From: a virus
IMG/VR virus record: IMGVR_UViG_3300025889_000466
Coordinates: 1 to 34,207 of that record
Length of the DNA stretch: 34,207 nucleotides
Direction: 5' to 3' (one strand)
Shown here: positions 1 through 7,271 of the stretch, piece by piece
Position numbering within the stretch: the first letter of the stretch is position 1
Layout: the number at the start of each line of letters is the position of its first letter
Made by a program: the position numbers and the translations under genes
The notes under the pieces: model-generated
What the model saw: only the letters and a program-made list of their open reading frames with translations
The model's database searches: none
Told to the model about the DNA's origin: nothing

Positions 1-51
1 AATGCCCACAAAACGGCTAAGAAAACGGCCAAAAAGAACATGAAAGGTTAA
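1..51 (+). CDS. C-terminal end of a Lys-rich protein (partial)
   Basis: The window opens inside a gene. Reading from base 1 gives 16 codons ending KTAKKTAKKNMKG and a TAA stop at 49-51. The start lies outside the window. The tail is strongly basic, with a KTAKKTAKK repeat, and it matches the composition of the five basic mini-proteins that follow, so it probably belongs to the same island. The next gene starts 2 bases after the stop. No function can be assigned from 16 residues. Confidence 0.6.
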   Translation, partial: NAHKTAKKTAKKNMKG

Positions 52-53
52 TC

Positions 54-320
54 ATGACACCCAACGAAATGCGTAAAAAAGCGGATGAAATCGAAGCAGA
101 GGGTGGCCCTATGGCGCTAGAACGCGCCAACAAACTTCGTGACGATGCGAACGATATGGAATCTGGCGCTTACGAAGCCGACCGCAAAGCTGGTAAGTTA
201 AATAACAAAGGCGGCATGGTTGGCTACAAAAAAGGCGGTATGCCCAAAAAGATGAAGGGCGGTGGCTCTGTCCGTGGTTATGGCTTGGCTCGCGGTGGCC
301 GCGCCTGCAAAATGGTCTAA
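54..320 (+). CDS. Small basic protein with C-terminal Gly-Gly motifs (88 aa)
   Basis: The ATG at 54 follows an AAAGG-type ribosome site in the end of the preceding gene. The N-terminal half (residues 1-50) is charged and predicted helical (NEMRKKADEIEAEGG). The C-terminal half is a low-complexity run of Lys and paired Gly (KGGMVGYKKGGMPKKMKGGG, then SVRGYGLARGG). The GG-x-V-x-GY pattern recurs in the 148-, 635- and 1072-residue proteins of this window. I recall such proteins as common hypotheticals in aquatic phages, but no function is known to me. The basic tail would suit nucleic-acid or virion binding, which is inference. It stands 12 bases before the next gene. Confidence 0.8.
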   Translation: MTPNEMRKKADEIEAEGGPMALERANKLRDDANDMESGAYEADRKAGKLNNKGGMVGYKKGGMPKKMKGGGSVRGYGLARGGRACKMV

Positions 321-332
321 GGGTGTAACAAA

Positions 333-779
333 ATGGCATTTAATCCAAAAAACCGCAAGCTCGACAAGCGCGGTAACCCAATTGTCACCAAAGAAGAGTT
401 AGAAGCCTCGGGTATGTCTCTGCGCGATTTCTTGAACAAAGAGCGTGGGTTAAAACGTCGTGGCAATTCAGATACCGACGAACGCGTGATGATGGGGGAA
501 ACCCGTAAACGTGCTGCTGCACCAATCACAAAAGCCGAGATGGCTGACGATGAGCGGAAAACGTATAAACCTGACACCACTGCTGGCGAAGCTGAGGCGC
601 GGGCAACCGCACCTGATGGTGGTATGGAAGCCGCCCAAGAAGCCCGGGATTACGCAAAACGTCAACGTGCAGCAAAAATGGAGTCGCAATACGGCGGCGG
701 TCTGAAAAAAGGCGGCATGGTTAAGAAAGGCCGTGATGGTTTAGCCCAGCGTGGTAAGACCAAAGGAAGGATGTGCTGA
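333..779 (+). CDS. Basic protein with GG-x-KKGG C-terminus (148 aa)
   Basis: The start at 333 follows AAGGG. The protein is charged and largely hydrophilic, with no membrane segment. Residues 1-30 are basic and end in a helical stretch (TKEELEASGMSLRDFLNKE). The middle is Ala/Glu/Arg-rich and the last 30 residues are basic with Gly pairs (YGGGLKKGGMVKKG). This tail is close in style to that of the 88-residue protein upstream. Function unknown. Its place in a run of basic mini-proteins before the head-tail connector genes suggests a packaged or assembly-related protein, by inference. Confidence 0.75.
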   Translation: MAFNPKNRKLDKRGNPIVTKEELEASGMSLRDFLNKERGLKRRGNSDTDERVMMGETRKRAAAPITKAEMADDERKTYKPDTTAGEAEARATAPDGGMEAAQEARDYAKRQRAAKMESQYGGGLKKGGMVKKGRDGLAQRGKTKGRMC

Positions 780-780
780 C

Positions 781-1164
781 ATGATGAATTGTCGCGGTAT
801 GGGTCGGGCTATGAAGCCTGTTGCCTTTAGCAATAAAGGCCGGGTAAAGACTACCGAAAAAAGTGGCCCAGAAGGTCACCGCGATGATGAATGGCGTTAT
901 GTGCCGCCCAAAGGTCAGCGCAAGATGCCGTATTACCCCCCTAAAGACGAAGGCGACAAGGTCGTAGAAGCTAAAAAGGGCGGTAAGGTCAAGTCAAAAG
1001 TAAATCAGGCTGGTAACTACACCAAGCCCAGTATGCGTAAGGCTTTGTTTGAGTCTATTAAGGCGCAAGCAGTCCAAGGTACAGCCGCTGGTCAATGGTC
1101 AGCCCGTAAGGCACAGTTGCTAGCTAAGAAGTACAAAGAGAAAGGCGGTGGTTATCGTGGCTAA
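781..1164 (+). CDS. Basic protein with conserved GQWSARKAQ C-terminal module (127 aa)
   Basis: I chose ATG 781 rather than an in-frame GTG 30 bases upstream, because AAAGGAAGG at 762-770 lies about 10 bases before it and the upstream gene stops at 779. Residues 1-70 are polar, with a Pro/Tyr-rich stretch (MPYYPPKDEG). The last 50 residues form a module I recognise from many phage small proteins: NYTKPSMRK, then GQWSARKAQLLAKKYKEKGG. It is Lys/Arg-rich and probably helical. I know of no proven function. The last codons overlap the start of the next gene. Confidence 0.8.
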   Translation: MMNCRGMGRAMKPVAFSNKGRVKTTEKSGPEGHRDDEWRYVPPKGQRKMPYYPPKDEGDKVVEAKKGGKVKSKVNQAGNYTKPSMRKALFESIKAQAVQGTAAGQWSARKAQLLAKKYKEKGGGYRG

Positions 1165-1534
1165 ATCTGAATACATACGCCCCGCAAGCCTTACATCAGG
1201 CGAAAGCGTAAAAGACATAGTCCCCAAATCTAAGATTCCGCTTTCTGCCGCTCGTTTAAGAGCGTCTGGTACTAAAGCGCCGGAGAAAGACAAAGACGCT
1301 TTGGATATGCTAGAGGCGTTTGAAAAACTTAACCGCAAGAAAAAAGAAGTCACAGCCAAAAGCGGCAAGTGGATTCAAAGCGCAATTAAGAAGCCCGGAG
1401 CTTTGAAGAAAGCTATGGGTGTTAAAGCTGGGGAGAAAATCCCAGCTAAGAAACTTGCTAAGGCGGCACAAGCCCCGGGCAAGATGGGTCAACGTGCTCG
1501 TTTAGCCCAGACTCTGCGGAAGCTGAAAAAGTGA
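1157..1534 (+). CDS. Lys-rich basic protein (125 aa)
   Basis: GTG at 1157 is preferred to GTG 1148 because the purine-rich AAAGGCGG at 1141-1148 then sits 8 bases upstream. The gene overlaps the previous one by 8 bases. The C-terminal half is extremely basic and contains a pattern I have seen in phage and large-virus small proteins: a WIQSAIKKPGAL core, then IPAKKLAKAA and RARLAQTLRKLKK. It looks like a helical nucleic-acid-binding tail, but that is inference from charge. The TGA stop overlaps the next start in GTGA. Confidence 0.75.
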   Translation: MAKSEYIRPASLTSGESVKDIVPKSKIPLSAARLRASGTKAPEKDKDALDMLEAFEKLNRKKKEVTAKSGKWIQSAIKKPGALKKAMGVKAGEKIPAKKLAKAAQAPGKMGQRARLAQTLRKLKK

Positions 1535-1776
1535 AAAAACCGCAGCAGTCTTTGAAGGCTTGGACAGCACAGAAGTGGAGAACCAAAAGTGGTAAAAAAT
1601 CTTCTGAAACAGGCGAAAGATACCTGCCAGAGTCTGCTATCAAAGCTCTTAGCCCTGCAGAGTACGCTGCTACAACTCGTGCAAAACGCAAAGGCAAAGC
1701 TGCTGGGCAGCAGTTCGTCAAGCAGCCCCAAAGAATAGCTAAGAAGGTGGCTCCGCACAGGAACAGAGGTAAATAA
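1531..1776 (+). CDS. Small basic phage protein, SLKAWTAQKWRTKSGK type (81 aa)
   Basis: It starts with GTG 1531 in a GTGA overlap with the preceding stop, which implies translational coupling. The pattern SLKxWxxQKWRTKSGKxS, then GERYLP, AIKAL and EYAAT, with a Lys-rich end (QPQRIAKKV), is one I recognise from many phage genomes as a conserved small family of unknown role. The whole protein is basic and lacks hydrophobic segments. It ends one base into the ATG of the next gene (AATAATGG region). It is the last member of the basic island. Being virion-packaged is possible but not shown. Confidence 0.8.
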   Translation: MKKPQQSLKAWTAQKWRTKSGKKSSETGERYLPESAIKALSPAEYAATTRAKRKGKAAGQQFVKQPQRIAKKVAPHRNRGK

Positions 1777-2468
1777 TGGCTACATCAGGCACCGCAACAT
1801 TCAATATGGACTTGACCGAGTTGGTCGAGGAGGCGTTCGAGCGTGCCGGAGCGGAAATGCGTAGCGGGTATGACCTTCGCACCGCACGGCGCAGCCTGAA
1901 TCTTATGTTTACTGACTGGTCTAACCGGGGCATTAACCTGTGGACAGTTGAGCAGGGGTCGCAAGTACTTACTCCGGGTACAGGCACATATACTTTACCG
2001 GCTGATACAGTTGATCTTATAGAGCACGTAATTCGTACAGACGCAGGGTCTGTGGCAAACCAAGCTGATTTAAGTGTTTCACGCATCAGCGTGTCTACAT
2101 ACTCTAGTATTCCGAATAAGCTCACGCAGGGTAGACCTGTACAGATATACATTGATCGCCAAGAGAGCGCCCCATCAATTAGCTTGTGGCCTGTGCCAGA
2201 TACAGCTCAAACTTATACGTTGGTGTACTGGCGCTTGCGCCGTATCCAAGATGCGGGTGGTGGCGTCAACACGATGGATGTTCCATTCCGGTTTCTCAAC
2301 TGCCTAACGGCTGGCTTGGCTTATTACCTAGCCATGAAGATTCCCGGCGCCCTTGATCGTATTGGGTTACTGAAACAGCAGTATGACGAAGCGTGGGAGC
2401 TTGCTGCTACTGAAGATAGGGAAAAAGCTACGTTCCAACTTGTACCACGGTACATGACTATAGGGTAA
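1776..2468 (+). CDS. Head-tail connector-like structural protein (230 aa)
   Basis: The start overlaps the previous stop by one base. The N-terminal helical part (DLTELVEEAFERAG, then LRTARRSLNLMFTDWSNRGI) resembles the helical connector proteins that sit below the portal in short-tailed phages, comparable in size and layout to P22 gp4-type tail accessory factors. A beta-rich middle (TGTYTLPADTVDLIE) and a C-terminal helical part with LKQQYDEAWELA follow. It lies just upstream of the zinc-ribbon protein and the SU10-type adaptor, which fits a head-completion role. The exact family is not certain. A general virion protein is the alternative. Confidence 0.6.
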   Translation: MATSGTATFNMDLTELVEEAFERAGAEMRSGYDLRTARRSLNLMFTDWSNRGINLWTVEQGSQVLTPGTGTYTLPADTVDLIEHVIRTDAGSVANQADLSVSRISVSTYSSIPNKLTQGRPVQIYIDRQESAPSISLWPVPDTAQTYTLVYWRLRRIQDAGGGVNTMDVPFRFLNCLTAGLAYYLAMKIPGALDRIGLLKQQYDEAWELAATEDREKATFQLVPRYMTIG

Positions 2469-2474
2469 ACCCCC

Positions 2475-2813
2475 ATGTCAGCTACTAAATACGCTCAGGG
2501 TAAATACACTATCGCCGACTGCGATAGGTGTGGATTTAGGTATAAGCGTAAGGTACTTAAAGAGTTGGTGGTTAACGAAGCACCGACCAATCTTCAGGTA
2601 TGTCCTCAATGCTGGGAACCGGATCATCCGCAGTATAAAGTTGGTAAATATCCTGTGGTTGACCCACAGGCAATTATGAATCCACGTCCAGATCGTTCGT
2701 TTGAATACACAGGAGCGCAGACAGCTTCTAGAGGTATTCAATGGGGCTCAAATCCATTGCTTGGATTGCAATCTTCGTGTACAGTTGGCACTGTTACGGT
2801 GACCATATCGTAA
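2475..2813 (+). CDS. Zinc-ribbon phage protein (112 aa)
   Basis: Two CxxC pairs (C16/C19 in CDRCG and C43/C46 in CPQCW) are spaced like a rubredoxin-type zinc ribbon. After them come a conserved-looking Pro-rich stretch (NPRPDRSFEYTG) and a short beta-rich C-terminus (TVGTVTVTIS). I recognise this domain order from small proteins placed between connector genes of many aquatic phages, where it is annotated as hypothetical. The ribbon might bind a partner protein or DNA. Only the metal-binding motif is seen directly. Confidence 0.8.
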   Translation: MSATKYAQGKYTIADCDRCGFRYKRKVLKELVVNEAPTNLQVCPQCWEPDHPQYKVGKYPVVDPQAIMNPRPDRSFEYTGAQTASRGIQWGSNPLLGLQSSCTVGTVTVTIS

Positions 2814-2822
2814 GGAGTTAGT

Positions 2823-2984
2823 ATGAATAAGACCGCTTGCTTGAACAAATACCAGCAGCCAAAGCCTGTACCCGTACCAAAAACGGCTGGGTACCCAGAA
2901 ACCGGAGTTAAAACCACAGGTGTAAAAACTCGTGGTAATGGCGCTGCAACCAAAGGTACGGTGGCCCGTGGGCCAATGGCGTAA
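2823..2984 (+). CDS. Small conserved-looking basic protein (53 aa)
   Basis: This is a short gene between the zinc-ribbon protein and the adaptor. ATG 2823 is preceded by AAGGAG at 2813-2818, and TAA 2982-2984 abuts the ATG of the next gene at 2985 with no gap. The product is Pro-rich in the first half (QQPKPVPVPKTAGYPETG) and ends in VKTRGNGAATKGTVARGPMA, a basic Gly/Ala/Thr tail that I recall as a recurring small-protein signature in aquatic phages. The tight spacing and strong ribosome site support a real gene. Function unknown. Confidence 0.75.
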   Translation: MNKTACLNKYQQPKPVPVPKTAGYPETGVKTTGVKTRGNGAATKGTVARGPMA

Positions 2985-3635
2985 ATGAACTACTCTGAGT
3001 TAACGACTGCCATACAGGACTACACCGAAAACACTTTCGGTGCGTCCGACCTTGCTACGTTCGTCGAGCAGGCCGAGCAGCGTATATACAACTCTATTCA
3101 GTTTCCGTCGTTACGTAAAAATGTGACGGGGACGGTATCTTCGACCACGCCATATTTGAGTGCGCCTGATGACTATCTGTCTACGTACTCTCTAGCTATC
3201 ATCAATGGGTCCGGTGACTATACGTATCTTCTAGATAAGGACGTTAACTTTATCCGAGAGGCGTACCCCAACACCAGCTCTACCGGGTTGCCAAAATACT
3301 ATGCTTTGTTTGGTGCTCAGAGTAATGACATAAATGAGTTGTCGTTTATCTTGGGGCCAAAACCCGATAGCGCGTATGCCGTGGAGTTGCACTACTTCTA
3401 CTACCCAGAGAGTATTGTGACGGCTAGCACCACGTGGCTTGGTGACAATTTTGATTCTGTGCTGCTGTACGGCTCGCTCGTCGAGGCTTATACCTTTATG
3501 AAGGGTGAGGCCGACATGATGCAGTTATATAACGGTAAATACAACGAAGCGCTCCAGTTGGCTAAACGGCTTGGCGATGGGCTAGAAAGACAAGACGCAT
3601 ATCGTTCTGGTCAGGCGCGGGTTCCAGTAACTTGA
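2985..3635 (+). CDS. Phage adaptor protein, SU10-like head-to-tail connector (216 aa)
   Basis: The protein fits the family of the adaptor that joins portal and nozzle in short-tailed phages such as SU10. The N-terminal helices (YSELTTAIQDYTENTF, then VEQAEQRIYNSIQFPSLRKN) are followed by a beta hairpin and YLSAPDDYLSTYSLAI, DVNFIREAYP and LPKYYALFG. A C-terminal helical stretch (MMQLYNGKYNEALQLAKRLG) closes it. Length is normal for the family. Position next to the 230-residue connector agrees. This is one of the best arguments for a podovirus-like virion. It forms a ring below the portal, by family knowledge. Confidence 0.8.
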   Translation: MNYSELTTAIQDYTENTFGASDLATFVEQAEQRIYNSIQFPSLRKNVTGTVSSTTPYLSAPDDYLSTYSLAIINGSGDYTYLLDKDVNFIREAYPNTSSTGLPKYYALFGAQSNDINELSFILGPKPDSAYAVELHYFYYPESIVTASTTWLGDNFDSVLLYGSLVEAYTFMKGEADMMQLYNGKYNEALQLAKRLGDGLERQDAYRSGQARVPVT

Positions 3636-3643
3636 GGTAAAAC

Positions 3644-4081
3644 ATGGCTATAACGCAAGCTGTTACTACGACCTTTAAGCTAGAGCTGATGAATGGGGTG
3701 CATGACTTCAGCACAGACACGTTTAAAGTCGCCCTGTATTCCCCCAATGCCACTTTAGATCAAACGATTGCCGTGTACACCGGTGTAAACGAAGTTGTTG
3801 GCGAAGGCTATACGGCTGGAGGCAATACCCTGACTCTTTCTGTGGCACCAACTTACGGGAATAACTTGTCTGGTGTGGGCACGGCATACGTTTCGTTTAA
3901 TAACACCTCGTGGCCGAATAGCACAATTACCACTCGTGGGGCGTTAATTTATAACAGCAGCAAGGCAAATAGGTCGGTTGCTGTAATAGATTTTGGGCTA
4001 ACTAAGATTTCCAATAACGATATTCTGGTAATCAACTTCCCGACCCCTGACGCAAACAATGCCATCGTGCGTATTTCTTAA
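3644..4081 (+). CDS. Beta-rich virion structural protein (145 aa)
   Basis: A GAGGT ribosome site precedes ATG 3644. The sequence is mostly short beta strands with Thr/Asn loops (FKVALYSPNATL, YTGVNEVVGEGYTAGG, TTRGALIYNSSKANRSVAVIDFG). I recognise this pattern from small structural proteins placed among tail genes of many phages. It has no enzyme motif and no membrane segment. It probably decorates the tail or a fibre, by inference from neighbours that are all beta-rich. Confidence 0.7.
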   Translation: MAITQAVTTTFKLELMNGVHDFSTDTFKVALYSPNATLDQTIAVYTGVNEVVGEGYTAGGNTLTLSVAPTYGNNLSGVGTAYVSFNNTSWPNSTITTRGALIYNSSKANRSVAVIDFGLTKISNNDILVINFPTPDANNAIVRIS

Positions 4082-4090
4082 GGAAAAAAC

Positions 4091-4666
4091 ATGAGTACTG
4101 AAATCAGCAAAGCACAGGATGCCGTAACGGCCTCTACTGTTATGCGTCCGAGTAACACCGATGGCGCTAAAGCTGGGGGTGTTTTCACCGTTGTGTGCCA
4201 TGACAAAGACGGTAACTTCAAGTGGCAAGACAACTTCCACAACTTGGTGGTTAACGAAGGTCTACAGGACATGAACACCAAGTACTTTAAGGGTTCGGCT
4301 TATACGGCTGCTTTCTACTTTGGGATTATTGACGGTGCTGGCGCTGGAAACACTTTTGCCGCAGGCGACACGCTGGCTTCTCATGCTGGCTGGACGGAGA
4401 ACACGGCGTACTCGGGCAACCGTGTATTAGTAAACTTTGGTACGCCAACCACAGCAGACCCATCTGTTATCACTAACTCCGGTTCTCCGTCGGTGTTTAC
4501 TATGACTTCCAACGGTCAGACAATTTCCGGGGCGTTTTTGACCACAGTGGCTTCCGGCACTTCGGGGGTTCTGTTCTCTGCGAATAATTTCTCCGGTGGT
4601 GATAAGTCAGTGGATAGTGGTGATACGCTGAGTGTGACGTATTCTTTCTCGCTTGACGCGGCCTGA
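4091..4666 (+). CDS. Beta-rich virion structural protein (191 aa)
   Basis: AAGGA lies 8 bases before ATG 4091. The protein contains the recurring phage pattern GGVFTVVCHDKDGNFKW, then NLVVNEGLQDMNTKYF, SHAGWTENTAYS and FSGGDKSVDSGDTLSVTYSFS, which reads as an immunoglobulin- or jelly-roll-like beta domain. I recognise the pattern from tail-region proteins of many phages. Function is probably structural in the virion, perhaps a fibre-base or decoration protein. No catalytic residues are evident. Confidence 0.7.
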   Translation: MSTEISKAQDAVTASTVMRPSNTDGAKAGGVFTVVCHDKDGNFKWQDNFHNLVVNEGLQDMNTKYFKGSAYTAAFYFGIIDGAGAGNTFAAGDTLASHAGWTENTAYSGNRVLVNFGTPTTADPSVITNSGSPSVFTMTSNGQTISGAFLTTVASGTSGVLFSANNFSGGDKSVDSGDTLSVTYSFSLDAA

Positions 4667-4678
4667 TAGGGTGTTTCG

Positions 4679-5086
4679 GTGTTTGGATATACCACTTTTG
4701 CCCAAGCACCTTACGCCTCTTTAGGCGGGAATTCGTTCACCGCTGCGCTTTCTGAATCGGTTTCGGCGGCTTCCGCGCTTTCTGCCGCTCGTGGTTCGGG
4801 CGGCATTGTGTTTGAGTCAGTAATAGCGACCGACACCCCCACGGCAGTAAGAAACCTGTTTGTGGCGTTAGCTGAAACTGCTACTGGATCGGATTCTTTG
4901 GTTGCTCGGATAGATGTTATTGGTGCTTTGTCCGATTCAGCCGCTATGTCGGATTTGACAAACGCTATTGCAACGCTTAACCCAACTATCAATGGCTTCC
5001 AACTTTACGTGTTGCCGGGGAACGTTTTGGTGTGGGTGCGTGTTGACGACTCACAAAATCCAAACTGGCAACCTATTCGTGTGTAA
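4679..5086 (+). CDS. Small virion-associated protein with ESV/ALSDS-type repeats (135 aa)
   Basis: GTG 4679 is the only reasonable start, with a weak AGGGTG upstream. The N-terminus (MFGYTTFAQAPYASLGG) is followed by degenerate acidic/Ser repeats (ALSESVSAASALS, ALAETATGSDSLV, ALSDSAAMSD). It ends with LYVLPGNVLVWVRVDDSQNP. I recognise this order from tail-region proteins of environmental phages in which the middle repeats vary in number. Here the copy number is low. A spacer or fibre role is inferred. Confidence 0.65.
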   Translation: MFGYTTFAQAPYASLGGNSFTAALSESVSAASALSAARGSGGIVFESVIATDTPTAVRNLFVALAETATGSDSLVARIDVIGALSDSAAMSDLTNAIATLNPTINGFQLYVLPGNVLVWVRVDDSQNPNWQPIRV

Positions 5087-5095
5087 GGAACAAAT

Positions 5096-6373
5096 ATGGC
5101 GCTAGTAGTAAAAGACAGGGTAAAAGAAACAACCACTACCACCGGTACTGGGACACTTACTCTCGCCGGAGCATCTGCTGGGTTTCAGTCTTTTTCTGTA
5201 ATCGGTGATGGCAATACGACCTACTACGCAATTATTGACGTAGCTGGTGGGGCTTGGGAAGTTGGTCTGGGGACTTATACGGCATCTGGTACTACTCTTT
5301 CCCGCGACACTATTTTGGAGTCCAGTAACGCCGGTTCAGCGGTAAACTTTGGCGTTGGCTCTAAGGACGTATTTGTTACATACCCAGCCGAACGCGCTGT
5401 GTATTTGGACGCCGCAGGGTCTGCGGTTACGGCGCTGGATGTTGCTACGCTGGGTGTAACAACGGCAAATATCACGGCTGGCACGGTGGCTACGGCACCA
5501 ACGTCTGCAAACGACTTAGCCAACAAAACTTATGTAGACACCATTGCCGCTGCTGGCCTGCACTACCATGACCCGGTTCGGGTTGAGTCACCGACTGCTT
5601 TAACAGTAACCTATAACAACGGTACTGCCGGTGTTGGGGCAACACTGACGAATGCAGGCACGCAAGCCGCATTGGTTATCGACGGGATAACGCTGTCAAC
5701 TAGCGACAGGGTATTGATTTATACCCAAACCGACGCCACCCAAAACGGCGTTTATACGGTTACTGACGTGGGTTCCGGCTCTACAAACTGGGTCTTAACA
5801 CGCGCTACTGATGCTGATACCTATGCTCCCTCTAGCCCGGATTCACTGGGTCAGGGCGATGCTTTTTATGTCACCGAGGGCGACACCGGGGCGGGCGAAC
5901 TGTACGTCTGCAACACGGAAGGCACGATTACTTTTGGCACTACAGACATTACGTTTGTTCAGATTTCTTCTGCTCAAATTTACTCTGCTGGTACAGGGTT
6001 AACCCTAACAGGTACTGAGTTTAGTATTACCAATACCGGTACGGCGGGGACTTACGGATCGGCTAGTTCTGTTCCGGTTCTGACAACCAACGCGCAGGGG
6101 CAGGTCACTTCTGTCACTAACACCGCCATTGCAATCAGTGGTGCGGCTGTGTCTGGGGATATTGCGGGTAACGCCGGTAGTGCCACAAATATTGCCGGTG
6201 GTGGGGCTGGTCAAGTGCCTTACAACACCGGGTCTGGGGCAACTAGCTTTGTGGCTGCGGGTACTTCGGGTCAAATCTTCCAGTCTAATGGCACCTCTGC
6301 GCCATCATGGGTTGACAACAGTGCGGCTCCCAAAGCCTACGTAAGCGCAATGAACATATTGTTCGGTCTATAA
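5096..6373 (+). CDS. Tail fibre protein (425 aa)
   Basis: The first 100 residues (ALVVKDRVKETTTTTGTGTL, then FSVIGDGNTTYYAIID, YTASGTTLSRDTILESSN, KDVFVTYPAERAVYL) form an N-terminal module that I recognise in many phage fibres. Residues about 155-290 are a beta-rich module starting LHYHDPVRVESP. Residues about 300-345 hold a fibre-shaft element (AGTGLTLTGTEFSI, VPVLTTNAQGQVTSV). The C-terminus is Gly/Ser-rich and ends in a short hydrophobic tail (KAYVSAMNILFGL). A trimeric shaft is likely, by family knowledge. The receptor is unknown. AAGGA precedes the ATG. Confidence 0.75.
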   Translation: MALVVKDRVKETTTTTGTGTLTLAGASAGFQSFSVIGDGNTTYYAIIDVAGGAWEVGLGTYTASGTTLSRDTILESSNAGSAVNFGVGSKDVFVTYPAERAVYLDAAGSAVTALDVATLGVTTANITAGTVATAPTSANDLANKTYVDTIAAAGLHYHDPVRVESPTALTVTYNNGTAGVGATLTNAGTQAALVIDGITLSTSDRVLIYTQTDATQNGVYTVTDVGSGSTNWVLTRATDADTYAPSSPDSLGQGDAFYVTEGDTGAGELYVCNTEGTITFGTTDITFVQISSAQIYSAGTGLTLTGTEFSITNTGTAGTYGSASSVPVLTTNAQGQVTSVTNTAIAISGAAVSGDIAGNAGSATNIAGGGAGQVPYNTGSGATSFVAAGTSGQIFQSNGTSAPSWVDNSAAPKAYVSAMNILFGL

Positions 6374-6382
6374 GGAGCACAA

Positions 6383-6871
6383 ATGGCTGTAACAAATTTC
6401 ACTCCACTGCTGGGCCTAGCGCTCCCTACGACGGGAGATTTGTCCGGTACTTGGGGTACTACAGTAAACGACTCGATTACCGGGTTGTTGGATTCGGCTG
6501 TAGCTGGCACGACAACTCTAAGCTCCGATGCGGATGTAACATTAACCACTACCACCGGGTCTAGTAATCAGGCAAGAAACGCCATAATTCTGTGGACTGC
6601 GTCTGGCACAGCTACTAGGTATATCACCGCCCCTGCACAATCTAAAGCTTATGTGGTCATAAACGCCACAGGCAGCACTCAGTCGATTGTGATTCGGGGC
6701 GCAGGCCCAACAACGGGGGTAACAGTTGCCGCTGGCGAAAGAGTTCTCGTTGCATGGGACGGATCGGACTTCATAAGTGTGTCCAGTGTGTCCGGTGGGG
6801 GCGGGGGCGGGGGTGGATCTTCCATTACCGCTGGTAAAGCAATTGCTTTTGATTTAATATTCGCTATCTGA
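6383..6871 (+). CDS. Fibre-like structural protein with polyglycine linker (162 aa)
   Basis: AAGGAG precedes ATG 6383. The N-terminal half (LLGLALPTTGDLSGTWGTTV, then SNQARNAIILWTASG) is a beta-structured module found in many phage tail proteins. It is joined by a run of eight glycines to a short C-terminus (ITAGKAIAFDLIFAI). That hydrophobic end resembles the end of the preceding fibre. It may be a short fibre or a minor tip protein. The Gly run is encoded by a G-rich tract described separately. Confidence 0.7.
   Translation: MAVTNFTPLLGLALPTTGDLSGTWGTTVNDSITGLLDSAVAGTTTLSSDADVTLTTTTGSSNQARNAIILWTASGTATRYITAPAQSKAYVVINATGSTQSIVIRGAGPTTGVTVAAGERVLVAWDGSDFISVSSVSGGGGGGGGSSITAGKAIAFDLIFAI
6794..6816 (+). 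repeat. G-rich tract, possible G-quadruplex
   Basis: Three runs of five G, separated by single C and flanked on each side by GG, occur within the Gly-linker codons of the fibre-like gene. The pattern satisfies the usual G-quadruplex rule on the coding strand. Runs of this kind also promote polymerase slippage. Function, if any, is not shown. Confidence 0.5.
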
Positions 6872-6881
6872 AGGAAGAAAC

Positions 6882-7259
6882 ATGGCTAATCCAAATATTG
6901 TCAGCGTTACAGCAATTTACGGCAATTCGTCGCAAACGGCTCTAACCACTACCAATGCCACCAGCTTGGTCGAAAACGCAGCGTCTAGCGGCAAGGTTTA
7001 CAAGATCAATTCGATCACTGTAGCCAACGTCGATGGTACGGCGGCGGCTGATATTACTGTCAGCGTCTACAGCGCGGCAGCACTGGGCGGTACGGCGTAC
7101 CCAATTGTGTCGACGGTCTCTGTGCCCGCTGACGCTACGTTGATTGTGACCGATAAGACGACGAGCTTCTACCTGAAAGAAAACCAGTCTATTGGCGCTA
7201 CCGCTGGCACTGCAAGTGATCTTGTGGTGAATTGCTCGTGGGAAGAAATCAACAGCTAA
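6882..7259 (+). CDS. Small beta-sandwich virion protein (125 aa)
   Basis: AAGGAAG precedes ATG 6882. The protein (VYKINSITVANVDGTAAADI, then YPIVSTVSVPADATLIV, KTTSFYLKENQSIG, LVVNCSWEEI) is a compact single beta-sandwich domain that I recognise as a frequent small structural protein near the fibre genes of aquatic phages. No enzymatic residues are visible. It probably decorates the tail or capsid. Function otherwise unknown. Confidence 0.7.
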   Translation: MANPNIVSVTAIYGNSSQTALTTTNATSLVENAASSGKVYKINSITVANVDGTAAADITVSVYSAAALGGTAYPIVSTVSVPADATLIVTDKTTSFYLKENQSIGATAGTASDLVVNCSWEEINS

Positions 7260-7271
7260 TAGGAATAAGCG

